64,000 bases of DNA. Source: Cellulophaga sp. Hel_I_12. Lineage in GTDB: Bacteria > Bacteroidota > Bacteroidia > Flavobacteriales > Flavobacteriaceae. This document shows positions 34,249-44,274 of the stretch, piece by piece; position 1 is the first letter of the stretch, and every line of letters starts with the position of its first letter. The DNA lies in NCBI RefSeq assembly GCF_000799565.1, contig NZ_JUHB01000001.1, positions 558,001 to 622,000 of the forward strand, in the 5' to 3' direction. A program made the position numbers and the translations under genes. The notes under the pieces are model-generated. The model was not told where the DNA came from and did not search any database. It worked only from the letters and a program-made list of their open reading frames with translations.

Positions 34249-37050
34249 TTATTCTAAATACTCTAAGAGAGCATAAGCGACTTCGTAAGCTACATCATTT
34301 GATAATGGGTTCTCAAATAACGTAGGAATTTGAGCTACATCTTGAATCCAGTCAAATATTTCAACCCCATCTTCTTCGAGAGCATCATCATACCATGTTC
34401 TTAAATCATTTCTCAAAACTGTTCTAACTCTGGTTAATAGATTTCTTGTATTCACTAAATGATATTCTTCTGAAGGAATACTTAAAATAAATTGAACTGG
34501 TTCAAAATTTCTAGGTCCAATTGAGTCTAACTGTCTGATTAAAAATAAGTCCTCCAAAATAGTATAATTTTGTCCATTGATAGTAATAGCCTCTTCAATA
34601 TCGATAAATCTGCTTAAATCTTTAGTCAATTGTGTTAAACCATCTAGATTATGATCTACCCAGTCAGTCCAATTATAACTAGATTTAGATTCGAAAATTG
34701 ATAATATAACGATTCCTGTTCTACCATCTTCCATTTGAAATGTAGAGTATAGTATTCCATCTGTGAGTTGTCTACCATTACCAGAAACTAAATGGGTAAA
34801 TATAGGCTCACTAAGTTCTAATCCTGAATCTGCGATAGCAATATTCACTCTTGCCACTTTAGCAAATGCTGCTCTTCTAACTAGATCAAACCAAGGCATT
34901 TCAGTTCGTAATGCCTCTTGCACATAGCCCTTAATAGAATGTGCTCTATTATTTAAATAGGCAAGCCGCTCAACTCCATCCAACTGTCTCAATGTAGTTA
35001 AAACGTTGTCACTTACAAGCCCAAACAATTCTCGTAATTTCCCCCTTCTAGATGATGATTGGAATAAACGTGTTATAAGATCTGTGAGGTTTTGACTACC
35101 AAATAATGGACTGATTCTTCTAATTATCTCATCATACAATTCTATTTCAATCCTTCTATTTGTTAATCTAGCGATTGGAACGTCAGGTATAGCATTCTGC
35201 AAAACATTTGGATTACTTCTTGAGATGTTAGCGTTTCTTGCAAGTCTTGTTGAAATCCCGAAACCTATTACATGCCCAAATAATATAAATATAGATTGCT
35301 CTCTAAGATCAAATACTTCAGCTATTGCTAATTGCTGATCAATGACAGCAAAACTATTTAATTCATTCCTCTGATTATTTTCTATGAGTAATAAAAGATC
35401 AATTCCTAATGCAATAATGCCCTCTACCAAAATAGCTAAAATTGTAGTGGGAAATACAGTTCCAATGGTAATCCCTATACCTAAAGAAAAGGCGGTTAAT
35501 CGATTTTCATTAGTCCAAAACGGCTCCCTATCTTCAATAAAATACAAACAATATTCGTACAATGGACTGTTCGAATAATTTTCTCCGAGTACAGGCTGAA
35601 GTAGATTTTTCAAAGCAGACTGTGTAACGAAGGAAATTGATTTTAAGTCCCCAATTTCTGCTATACTATTTGGACGCCATATTGAATTCAATTTTTGGCG
35701 AATTAATGCTAATGAATTTCTTAATGGTCTGAACACGTAATTTCTAAGTATAGTTTCCAATTGTCTTTCCGCTTCTTCTGGATTCGATCTTCTAAGTTCT
35801 AGAATTGTTGCAATCTGGCCAAGATTTAATTTTTTTTGTAGAACGAATATTACTGGAAACTTACCATAAACAATTAATTTCAATTCTCTAAATGATACTG
35901 AAGCAGAATCCAAAGCACGCCTTTGTGCTTCATTATTTCTGTTTTGTATCAATCGCATATTGAATCTGGTATGTGAATTATTTTGCCATGGTAGGGAGTT
36001 TGGTCTAAACTTAACAACAGGTCTATCAGGGTCTTGGGGAATATAAGGAGCTACATTAGAGAAAAATGGAAATATGTATGCTAAATTATTTAAAAGTTTC
36101 ATTCTATCAGAACCTACGTAAGACGTAGATACTTGTCGATGAATAGCACGGAGCTGACCAAATACACGATGAGCTTCATCCGAAAGTGCATTGAAAACGA
36201 GTCTCTTTATAGCTTCTTTTTGGGTTCTATTTAATGAATCGTGAAACCCACCAGGTCTAACACTAAATATTAAATAAGGTCCAGCAGATTCTTGTGTATA
36301 GTTAAAACTATTTTGAAGGTGATAGTATTCATCTCTAATTTCTGAAAACCGAGTGTGCGCTAATAATAATAAATCTCGATCCAATCTTTCAGTTCTATTG
36401 TGTCTAGTATCATTTCTTACATTTTCAGCTGCAAAAGTTTCTTGAGTTTCATTAATCGGAGTAGTATTTTCATTTGGTATATTGGTTTCAGATTCTAATG
36501 ATTCCCAATCTTCCGGAATGGAACGGTGCCAAATTGAGTATCCTGTAATAAATCTACTCATGTTTCTTTCTCTTAGTAGCTGTCGGTCACCGGTTGTAGT
36601 TATATGTCGTGGATCTCTAACCCAACTACTAACTATTTGATGAATATCATAAATAAAAGATGTTACTGTTAATAAACCCAATGTACGTTCTCTAACCATT
36701 TGATTAATTAGATAAGGAGAATTTGGATACCTAAATTCTAGATGGTGATGCAGCTTTGATCTAAAAAAGGATTCTATGCTTTGGGCTTCACTTAGATTCC
36801 CATTATCAGCAAGGTGAATTATAATTTCAGAATAGGTATTCCATTGGACTGTAGCTCTGGAAACAACATAAGATCGTGACCATGTTGGGTCTAAATTTAT
36901 CCATTCTCTATCAATTGCTGCTAATGTGACTATCCCACCAAATGGTAACAATAAATAATTAATTCTTTTTCCTGGGAATTGATGTGAAGAAATTTCCTTA
37001 TAAAGAATACCAAGTTGATTTATATAATTTATAAAACTTTGTGTAGCCAT
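34249..37050 (-). CDS. Unrecognised 933-residue protein with hydrophobic core and possible PD-(D/E)XK-like C-terminus
   Basis: I recognise no named family. There is no signal peptide. The N-terminal 500 residues are helical and rich in N and R. Two hydrophobic stretches, about 515-555 (IGITIGTVFPTTILAILVEG) and 583-600 (FILFGHVIGFGI), could enter a membrane. Near the C-terminus D764 (LTDGIL) is followed after two strands by E787-S-K789 (ILSIFESKSS), with an upstream helix containing E-M-P-W. That order resembles the D...ExK active site of PD-(D/E)XK nucleases, but this is by eye only. It starts nine bases after the 858-residue gene and is certainly in the same transcript. Effector toxin and structural partner are both possible. 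Confidence 0.7.
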   Translation of the reverse strand: MATQSFINYINQLGILYKEISSHQFPGKRINYLLLPFGGIVTLAAIDREWINLDPTWSRSYVVSRATVQWNTYSEIIIHLADNGNLSEAQSIESFFRSKLHHHLEFRYPNSPYLINQMVRERTLGLLTVTSFIYDIHQIVSSWVRDPRHITTTGDRQLLRERNMSRFITGYSIWHRSIPEDWESLESETNIPNENTTPINETQETFAAENVRNDTRHNRTERLDRDLLLLAHTRFSEIRDEYYHLQNSFNYTQESAGPYLIFSVRPGGFHDSLNRTQKEAIKRLVFNALSDEAHRVFGQLRAIHRQVSTSYVGSDRMKLLNNLAYIFPFFSNVAPYIPQDPDRPVVKFRPNSLPWQNNSHTRFNMRLIQNRNNEAQRRALDSASVSFRELKLIVYGKFPVIFVLQKKLNLGQIATILELRRSNPEEAERQLETILRNYVFRPLRNSLALIRQKLNSIWRPNSIAEIGDLKSISFVTQSALKNLLQPVLGENYSNSPLYEYCLYFIEDREPFWTNENRLTAFSLGIGITIGTVFPTTILAILVEGIIALGIDLLLLIENNQRNELNSFAVIDQQLAIAEVFDLREQSIFILFGHVIGFGISTRLARNANISRSNPNVLQNAIPDVPIARLTNRRIEIELYDEIIRRISPLFGSQNLTDLITRLFQSSSRRGKLRELFGLVSDNVLTTLRQLDGVERLAYLNNRAHSIKGYVQEALRTEMPWFDLVRRAAFAKVARVNIAIADSGLELSEPIFTHLVSGNGRQLTDGILYSTFQMEDGRTGIVILSIFESKSSYNWTDWVDHNLDGLTQLTKDLSRFIDIEEAITINGQNYTILEDLFLIRQLDSIGPRNFEPVQFILSIPSEEYHLVNTRNLLTRVRTVLRNDLRTWYDDALEEDGVEIFDWIQDVAQIPTLFENPLSNDVAYEVAYALLEYLE

Positions 37051-37059
37051 TTGAAAAGC

Positions 37060-39636
37060 TTAATCTGTAACATCTTTCTCCCAAACCCAACTTCCTACAG
37101 GATTCTCTTTCCACTTAGGCAAACCGTCTTCTTTTTTAAGCTTAATCAAACTAGTAGGTAATCGCACTTCCCAAGGCTTCCCAACTGGAATAGGCTCTTG
37201 TTCAGTATTGCCAGACTGCTCTCTAATTTCATCTACAATGGACAGGTAAAGCGGGTCTTCTATTGACGGAACCCCTTCTCCACCCCAAACATTGCCAGTT
37301 TCCATATAGTGTGCAACTACAGCTTCAAATCCTAATCGTACTGGTAAAACCAAACGTGCGGCACTCGCTTGCAAAAATTGCTGGTATTCATAATTGGGGT
37401 CATCTAATTTAAATTTTTTATCCCAACTTTCCTGTTTAGACCAAAAATAAGGATATAAGGCATATTGCATTTGTGACCATTCAAAAGCCTGCTCAAAAAA
37501 ACGAATGAAATCACCTTGTTTCTTTGCTTTTACTCGATCTATTTTTGGAGGTTTTTCATCCGCATCATCAACAACTATTGGAAAATCTGTATTAAATCTA
37601 GTTGTGTCATTTGAAACATCATCAGGAGAAAACGACAAATTATCTGTAAAAAGCGATATAGCATGTTTTTTAAGCTCTGTTAACATTATTTGTTTTTGTT
37701 TGCTTGGTGGTACTCCATAGTTATTCTTTTCAAAACTTTCTTGTGCTTTTCTATCCGCATTATATTGTGCTAATTTATTTTCATATTCCATTAACCGATC
37801 TTGATAAGCCGCTTGAAGAATATCATAAGTTTCTTGTTGCCAATCTCTAATAATAACTTCAGAAGGCTCGCAGATTATTTCTCCCTTAATTATATGGTTA
37901 TTGGTTTCCCTTGCAAAATAGCCAATTGATAATTTATTGTTTGCATTTGCTATAAAATCATCAGGAAGTTCAATATTTTTGGGTTCATTAAACTTCCCAG
38001 AAAAGGCAACATGGTCTTTATCTTCTGCTGTATAGGTATTTCGAAGGTTTTCAACTCCATTTCCAGAAATCATTTGAAAATATGAAGAGCCAACCAAGAA
38101 ATCAAATTTCAAGCCCTTATGCCTATCAGTGTAGCCAATAACACTTAATTTTATTTTTTTGGGGATATAACCATCTTTAATTTCAATATCAAAACTTTTT
38201 GGAGGTGCCATATAGGTAGCACCTTCCCCGAGAATAGCATCTGGTTCAGAATTTTCTTTAGGTCTTGAATACGAAAAGGAAAAAGTCATAGCCTCTGGTG
38301 GTGATTTGACGCCTTGAGCTTCATATAAGGAAACATAATTTGAGTAATGGTTTTTATCGCCAAATAAAAATGTTTCACCCGTAGCTTGATAATAACCTTG
38401 TTTTAATTTGTATCCGATTTGATAGAAATGAATATCCAATTTTGGCGGTTGGATTAGGCTACTATTGGTAATGTTATCTCCTATATTGTTCAAATACCGC
38501 AAATATGAAGCAGGCTCTGGAATCATCAAATCAAACATTTGTCGCTGACCATAGTTGAATACTTGGGCTTGGTAAATTTTATCTACAAATTGATAGATGC
38601 CGCTAATTTGTTCTAGCTCATTAGTTGCACCTTCAATAAGCACATTAGTAAACGAGTGTAAATCTTTGGTTTCATTTTCCTTAATAATCTTGGTTATTCG
38701 CTCTGTGCGAATACGTTCATTTACCTTTTCCAAGGAACGATCCATAATGTCCTTGGCATATTCAGAAGATGATTTTGTTTCGGTAGTTTCAGAAGTATCC
38801 AAGCTATAAGCCATATTTGCAGCTATCGTTGTTGGACCATATTTTCCTGATACAGACAAATCTGTGCTAAATTTTTGGTCTTCTTGTATTGTTTTTGATG
38901 TTTCACGATTCATTTCAAACCGTTCGGTTGTCTCAGATTCTTTTTCAGTTTCAACACTTTTTTCATTTTCATAGATAAGTGTTTCTTCAAAACGGTCTAA
39001 AAAACGATGTTCCCTACTTCGCGTTTCACCTTTCATTACGTTTTCTATATGAGCAATTTCAGTTTCCTCGTAGCGTAATAGATGCTGTTTTACAACTAAT
39101 AAATCAGCAACACCAACAGATTTGATAAATGGTTCAGTAGCTTTGCTTAAACCTAATAACCTAATATTATGCAAAAGGAACTTTTGAAATAGTTTGTTTA
39201 CCCTAGCTCTTTCAAGAACTTGATACATCACATATAATTGCAAGTTAGTATCGGACAATTTTTCATAAGAACTGTAATTTGAAAAATAAACAAGCTCTGA
39301 GAGCATATTTAAGTCTTTTTCAAAATCTTCTTCCAGATTATTATAATTTGAAGTGAGCATTTGAAAAACAGAATTGTAAAACTGACCAACAGTAGATTTT
39401 GTATTATTACTATAGTTATTTAATGCAGCTCTGACTTCAGTACCTAAACCTAATTTTTTAATAGTAAAATTTAAATTGCTTAAGTATGTATTTGCCAATT
39501 CTATTTTTTCTTCGGTGGTTTTATTCTTAGCAGCCTGAATTGTATCGGTTACCTTTACTGGGTAAGATTTTAAGATATTACCACCTCTTAATTGTACAAA
39601 TCTGAAAATATCGTTTAGTGAGCTTTGATTTTTCAT
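37060..39636 (-). CDS. Unrecognised 858-residue protein of a two-gene unit
   Basis: There is no signal peptide or membrane span. Four parts are visible. A helical N-terminus (1-190). A segment very rich in E, T, S and K (about 192-332, with TERFEMNRETSKTIQEDQ and a small beta insert DLSVSGKYGPTTIAANMAYS) that continues as coiled coil. A motif YGQRQMFDLMIPEPASYLRY at about 360-380, followed by a strand-rich region. A C-terminal aromatic domain (712-845) with EWSQMQYALYPYFWSKQESW and ending GKPWEVRLPTSLIKLK. I have an unverified impression that similar PEPA-motif proteins occur elsewhere in bacteria without known function. It is the first gene of the pair. Confidence 0.75.
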   Translation of the reverse strand: MKNQSSLNDIFRFVQLRGGNILKSYPVKVTDTIQAAKNKTTEEKIELANTYLSNLNFTIKKLGLGTEVRAALNNYSNNTKSTVGQFYNSVFQMLTSNYNNLEEDFEKDLNMLSELVYFSNYSSYEKLSDTNLQLYVMYQVLERARVNKLFQKFLLHNIRLLGLSKATEPFIKSVGVADLLVVKQHLLRYEETEIAHIENVMKGETRSREHRFLDRFEETLIYENEKSVETEKESETTERFEMNRETSKTIQEDQKFSTDLSVSGKYGPTTIAANMAYSLDTSETTETKSSSEYAKDIMDRSLEKVNERIRTERITKIIKENETKDLHSFTNVLIEGATNELEQISGIYQFVDKIYQAQVFNYGQRQMFDLMIPEPASYLRYLNNIGDNITNSSLIQPPKLDIHFYQIGYKLKQGYYQATGETFLFGDKNHYSNYVSLYEAQGVKSPPEAMTFSFSYSRPKENSEPDAILGEGATYMAPPKSFDIEIKDGYIPKKIKLSVIGYTDRHKGLKFDFLVGSSYFQMISGNGVENLRNTYTAEDKDHVAFSGKFNEPKNIELPDDFIANANNKLSIGYFARETNNHIIKGEIICEPSEVIIRDWQQETYDILQAAYQDRLMEYENKLAQYNADRKAQESFEKNNYGVPPSKQKQIMLTELKKHAISLFTDNLSFSPDDVSNDTTRFNTDFPIVVDDADEKPPKIDRVKAKKQGDFIRFFEQAFEWSQMQYALYPYFWSKQESWDKKFKLDDPNYEYQQFLQASAARLVLPVRLGFEAVVAHYMETGNVWGGEGVPSIEDPLYLSIVDEIREQSGNTEQEPIPVGKPWEVRLPTSLIKLKKEDGLPKWKENPVGSWVWEKDVTD

Positions 39637-39796
39637 ATGGTTTATTTTAGAAGAAAATGAATAAATCCTATAATGACTTTTAAAAAAGTATGGTATTGAG
39701 ACTTATGAGTATAAGTTATTACATTTCGTGAAACAGTCAGCCGTTAATGTACTACTAGTAAGAAATAATGTACGATTTGTAGGAAATTACAATCCA

Positions 39797-40340
39797 CATA
39801 TATTTATTCACAAGAATCTTACTGTCATTTGATGGTATTTATGCATCTCATTCGTCGATGTCAATTCCCTCCTATGGTTCGGCTCTGCTTACCACAGGCT
39901 AGTCGCATAAAAAGTGTTTACTCGCAACTCCTATTTGATAAAAAAGAGCTTGTGAACCCTATAGAGTTTATTCGCAAGGGTATTATTGTTATAGTGTATC
40001 TCATAATTTCTACCAAATTCATTAACATGGTAGAAAAAGCTTTTGGTATAATTTTTTCAAGAAGCTGAAGTAACAACTTTGCCGGCGCAGCAACCCGATC
40101 GAAAAACAAAAGGTCTACAAGACCTTTCATTTTTATGCCGTACCCAAAGCTCAAGGTACCCTTCGACTATGCTCAGGACAGGCTCCACGCAGAACATTAT
40201 AGTACATTTTGCATTATTGGTTTAGCCAGTGGCTGAAGCAATAATCAAGAAGGTTGGCGCGCTGGAGAAATTCTACAGAAGTTTAACCTATGTAGCTATA
40301 CTTGCATTATGTAAAATATCCCAGAAACATTGTATTTCAT
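39797..40340. repeat. Dispersed intergenic repeat, copy A (full length)
   Basis: This copy of about 545 bases aligns end to end with 49858-50400. Shared landmarks in order are CCTCCTATGGTTCGGCTCTG, TTCGCAAGGGTATTATTGTT, AACAACTTTGCC, a hairpin, TACCCAAAGCTCAAGGTACC, TTCGACTATGCTCAGGACAG, CCAGTGGCTGAAG and TATCCCAGAAACATT. The hairpin AAAGGTCT-ACA-AGACCTTT is at 40109-40127 with a T-rich tail. No ORF of substance is encoded. Confidence 0.85.
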
Positions 40341-40621
40341 TACAATAATACGAACTTGGGACATTAAACTATTAAGCGGTTTGCTTCGCAGCGTTTTTAA
40401 AAAATAATTATACTATCGCAATACTACAAGAAGCTATTATAATCGGTTTATCAAAATGTTTTTATTAATTTAAGGATCAGTTTTGACCTTTACATTAATT
40501 TCGGATAGAGAATAAACAACTAAAAGCACATGTCTCAAATACTAAATTATCTATTGAAAACCGCTAACCAAGCTGATAAAATTCTTCAGACGTGGAGCTA
40601 CATATAAGTGAAAAATCAAGC

Positions 40622-40788
40622 GAAACCTTAAAATGGGTTCATATTTCAATACCCAATGCAAAGCGAAATTTTGTGAGTGCTTCCCATAAAATCAAAAAAA
40701 ATAGCCTCAATTTTTTGTAAATGAATTTGCCAACAAACGTAACCGAAGATACTTCGGAGTAAAAATATTTGGTAGACTGGGGATATGA
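40622..40788 (+). pseudogene. Remnant of an IS1595-like transposase C-terminus
   Basis: One frame gives LKWVHISIPNAKRNFVSASH and, after a one-base shift near 40716, VNEFANKRNRRYFGVKIFGR. Together these match the end of IS1595/IS1016-type DDE transposases (WVH...NAKR...H...L.EF..K.NRRY.GE.LF.RL). Catalytic regions upstream are missing or unrecognisable and stop codons interrupt the frames. It is a decayed insertion next to repeat copy A. Confidence 0.62.
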
Positions 40789-40900
40789 CTAATTACAAGT
40801 ATACAAAAAACACTATCTTAGTTTTTAAGATTTAGTTCTTAATACTTTATAGAAATAGTATGATGTAGAATTTAACAACCTAACCAATAACTAAAATAAC

Positions 40901-43645
40901 ATGAAACAAAACTTCGTATGTATTAGCATAGTATTTACTGTTTTCTTTAGTACTATAAGTACAGCCCAAGATAAAGTACTCCAATTAGAAGATTATAGCA
41001 AATGGAAACGTATTGTATCATCAAAAATCTCACCTAATGGCGAGTGGTTTACTTATGGTCTTAGACCAAATGGAGGTGATGACACTTTATTTGTTAAAAA
41101 AACAAGTGCAAAAACATCAGATTTTACATATCGTATCCCTCATGCAAGTTCACCCTCATTTTCTAGCAATAGTAAATGGGCAGCATACCTTATTTCGCCA
41201 TCAATAAAAGCCACTAAAGAGCTAAAAAAGTCAAGTAAAAAAGTATTCAGAACAGCTGAGTTAAGAAATCTCATTACTGGTGATTCTATCCATTTTAAAA
41301 GAGCAACGTCGATGACATTTTCTGAAGATGGAAAGTATTTTGCGATATCTCTAGAAAAATCAGAAAGTGATAAATCAGAACACAAAGGGCAAGATTTGAT
41401 AGTCGTAGATTTAACAACGCTAGCTAGCTTAAACTTTGGAAATGTTTACGAATTTGCATTTAATAAAAACTCCAGTCACTTAGCATATACTATTGATGCA
41501 GCTGAAATGGTTGGTAACGGTTTATATGTATACGACCTTAATAAAAATAAACTACAAAATTTAGACAGTGATAGAAAAACATATAGCAGTCTTATTTGGG
41601 ACGACGCTAACATACTAAAGGAAGACTGGGGTAATAAAGGCACTCAAATTGCAGTATTAAAAGGAAAAACAATAGATACGTTAGCGCAAAGAGACAATAT
41701 GCTTTTAACAGTCTCTAACGTGCATCAAAACCCAATTAAAAGAACTTTAAATGTGAATGAAAAAACCAATTTCCCGAATAACTTTGTAATTAGTGAGAAG
41801 GGACGCTTGCAATTTAGTAATGATGGAAGTTTTGTTTTGTTTGGAATTAAAGAGCAAGAGGAAAAAATGAAGATGGATAAGGATACTATTGCCAATCTTG
41901 ATGTTTTTCATTGGAATGATGAAACTATTAATTCTGTACAGAGAAGTAGGGAAAATGACAACCGAGACTTTACATATTGGGCATCATTCCAATTTAATAA
42001 TAATGTATTTACTAGGCTTACAGATGATAGTATGCGTAATTTATTGTTCTCTAGAAACTCAGAGTATTGGGTAGGTAGCGATCCAAAACCTTACATTAAT
42101 GATGTAAACTGGGGTATATCTCCTGAAGATTTGTATCGTGTTAACTTAAAAACTGGAAAAAGAGATCTTATAGTTAAATTAATCAAAAGACCTTTAGGCT
42201 ACTCTCCTGAAGGAAATTACTACGCTGTACAGAAAGACACAGCTATTCATATAATAAACTTAGCAGACAATACACTAACCAATATCTCTAAATCTGCTGA
42301 TGTTAATTTTATGAATTTAGAACATCCCTATCCTCATGAAAAACCACCTTATGGTGTAGCAGGATGGACAAAAGATGGTACTTCTATTATCTTAAATCAT
42401 AAATATGATTTATGGTCATTAAAATTAGATGGCTCAGTTGTTAAGAATATAACACAGGGCTTTGGAGACCAAGAAGAAACAAGATTTAGATACCAAAACC
42501 TAAACCCTAATGCCCCATATATAGACACAAAAGAACCACTACTTTTAAATGCCTATGGAGAATGGACAAAAAAGGCAGGTTTTTATGAATTAAAAATAGG
42601 TGAAAAACCGAAGTCATTACTTTTTGATGACTATGCATTTACAACAATTATGAAAGCAGAAAAGTCTGATAATGTTGTGTTCACTAAAGAATCTTTTGTC
42701 GAGTTCCCAGATTATTATGTTAGCAATACATCTTTTAAAAAACCACAAAAGTTAACTGATGCTAATCCTCAGCAAAAAGAGTATAAATGGGGTTCTAAAG
42801 TATTAATAGATTATACCAACAGTAAAGGAGAAAAATTACAAGGTACACTTACGCTTCCTGCAAATTATGAAAAGGGGAAGAAGTATCCTATGGTTGTGTA
42901 TTTCTACGAGAAAATGTCTGATAGACATCATCGTTATTATATGCCTACTTATGATGACCGTCCACATGGTTCTACTTATGCTAGTAATGGTTATTTATTC
43001 TTTCAACCAGATAATGTTTATGAGGTAGGAAAACCAGGCACAAGTTCTTTAGACTGTATAACATCTGCAACTCAGAAAGTAATTGATTTAGGGTATGCAG
43101 ATCCCAAAAGAATAGGATTACAAGGACACAGTTGGAGTGGTTATCAATCTTCATTTATACTCACACAAACAGATATGTTTGCATGTGTCGTAACTGGTGC
43201 ACCACCTACAGATCTTGAAAGTTTTTACAATAATATTTACGGAAACACAGGAACCAACCATAATGGTATTATGGAAATTGGACAAGTAAGAATGGGAAGA
43301 GGTGTTACACCATGGACACATCGTGAAATCTATCAGCGAGAAAACCCAATGTTTCATGCTAAAAACATTAAAGTACCATTTATGATATTGCATGGAACAG
43401 CTGATGGAGCCGTAGATTGGACGCAAGGACTTGAGTTTTACAACGCAGCAAGAAGACTAGGCAAAGAAGTGATTTTCTTATCTTATCCTGGAGAACCACA
43501 TCATTTAAGTAGAGAAGCCAATCAAAAAGATTTTCAAATTAGAATGAAACAATATTTTGACCATTATTTAATGGATAAAGAAATTCCTAAATGGATGGCA
43601 GATGGTATACCGCACCTTAAAAAGCTTTATGATAAAGCAAAGTAG
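40901..43645 (+). CDS. S9-family peptidase (prolyl oligopeptidase/DPP-like), secreted
   Basis: A signal peptide of about 22 residues (FFSTISTAQD) leads into a beta-propeller domain (about 30-620) and a C-terminal alpha/beta hydrolase (about 640-914). The catalytic triad is S744 (LQGHSWSGYQSS), D835 (ILHGTADGAVDW) and H867 or H868 (GEPHHLSRE). Such enzymes remove dipeptides or cut after proline in periplasmic peptides. Length 914 is at the long end of the family. It lies alone between repeat-filled gaps. Confidence 0.92.
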   Translation: MKQNFVCISIVFTVFFSTISTAQDKVLQLEDYSKWKRIVSSKISPNGEWFTYGLRPNGGDDTLFVKKTSAKTSDFTYRIPHASSPSFSSNSKWAAYLISPSIKATKELKKSSKKVFRTAELRNLITGDSIHFKRATSMTFSEDGKYFAISLEKSESDKSEHKGQDLIVVDLTTLASLNFGNVYEFAFNKNSSHLAYTIDAAEMVGNGLYVYDLNKNKLQNLDSDRKTYSSLIWDDANILKEDWGNKGTQIAVLKGKTIDTLAQRDNMLLTVSNVHQNPIKRTLNVNEKTNFPNNFVISEKGRLQFSNDGSFVLFGIKEQEEKMKMDKDTIANLDVFHWNDETINSVQRSRENDNRDFTYWASFQFNNNVFTRLTDDSMRNLLFSRNSEYWVGSDPKPYINDVNWGISPEDLYRVNLKTGKRDLIVKLIKRPLGYSPEGNYYAVQKDTAIHIINLADNTLTNISKSADVNFMNLEHPYPHEKPPYGVAGWTKDGTSIILNHKYDLWSLKLDGSVVKNITQGFGDQEETRFRYQNLNPNAPYIDTKEPLLLNAYGEWTKKAGFYELKIGEKPKSLLFDDYAFTTIMKAEKSDNVVFTKESFVEFPDYYVSNTSFKKPQKLTDANPQQKEYKWGSKVLIDYTNSKGEKLQGTLTLPANYEKGKKYPMVVYFYEKMSDRHHRYYMPTYDDRPHGSTYASNGYLFFQPDNVYEVGKPGTSSLDCITSATQKVIDLGYADPKRIGLQGHSWSGYQSSFILTQTDMFACVVTGAPPTDLESFYNNIYGNTGTNHNGIMEIGQVRMGRGVTPWTHREIYQRENPMFHAKNIKVPFMILHGTADGAVDWTQGLEFYNAARRLGKEVIFLSYPGEPHHLSREANQKDFQIRMKQYFDHYLMDKEIPKWMADGIPHLKKLYDKAK

Positions 43646-43698
43646 TCTTGAATAAGAACTATGAAAGCTAATAGCAGTTAAAAGCTTTTCCTAAGCAA

Positions 43699-43850
43699 AG
43701 TTACCTTTCGACTATGCTCAGGACAGGCTCCACACGGTACATTATAGGACATTTTACAACAATTAGCGAAATAGCGCTTTTGGGTGATATTTGACATAAT
43801 TGCAGATATAATGGCTGCCAGACCTAAATCGATAGTAATTATGTAAAAGC
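43699..43850. repeat. Truncated and recombined copy of the dispersed repeat
   Basis: The core TTCGACTATGCTCAGGACAG and ACATTATAGGACATTTTAC are retained, but the copy then switches to the AGCGCTTTTGGGTGATATTT module also seen at 33.7 kb. From 43851 to 44274 I see only AT-rich non-coding sequence. Confidence 0.7.
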
Positions 43851-44274
43851 TAATTGTGGTTTCGAAAAATAAATGCTCCTAAGCTCACATCTATTTTCAC
43901 GCGCCTAAAATATGGACGCTCATTTTTCCAATCGTTTTAACCAAATCGACGAAGGAAATTCATGAATTCCTATAAAAAAATGAACCATCCAAGAACTAAA
44001 ATTTTATGAGGCAACAACTTAGGTATGGCATAGATTTATACGGCTTGAACACTGTATATCTTCCTTCTAAGGAGCACGTCTTAAAATTACTTTCCAGATC
44101 AGATTATGGATCTTATCGAATATTTGTATTCGTTTTTTGTCGAATTTTTAACTATGTAACTTTCGTTACTGTAGATAATGCCGTTATAGTTTAATTTTAT
44201 TCAATAATTTAAGACGATACCTGTAATTAGGTCTAATTTATAAAGAAAATTAGTAGTCAAAATAAAAATAAGCT

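Noticed and set aside
34249-39636. Part of a type VI secretion or phage-tail gene cluster
   Set aside because: No sheath, tube, baseplate or ATPase genes are present in the window, so only the two unknown proteins can be claimed.
39829-40068. A 79-residue plus-strand frame in the gap before the S9 peptidase
   Set aside because: It lies inside repeat copy A, is broken in the other copies and has no protein-like conservation.
44006-44194. A 62-residue frame before the DUF2202 gene
   Set aside because: Its composition follows the AT-rich gap, and it has no recognisable features or conserved start region.
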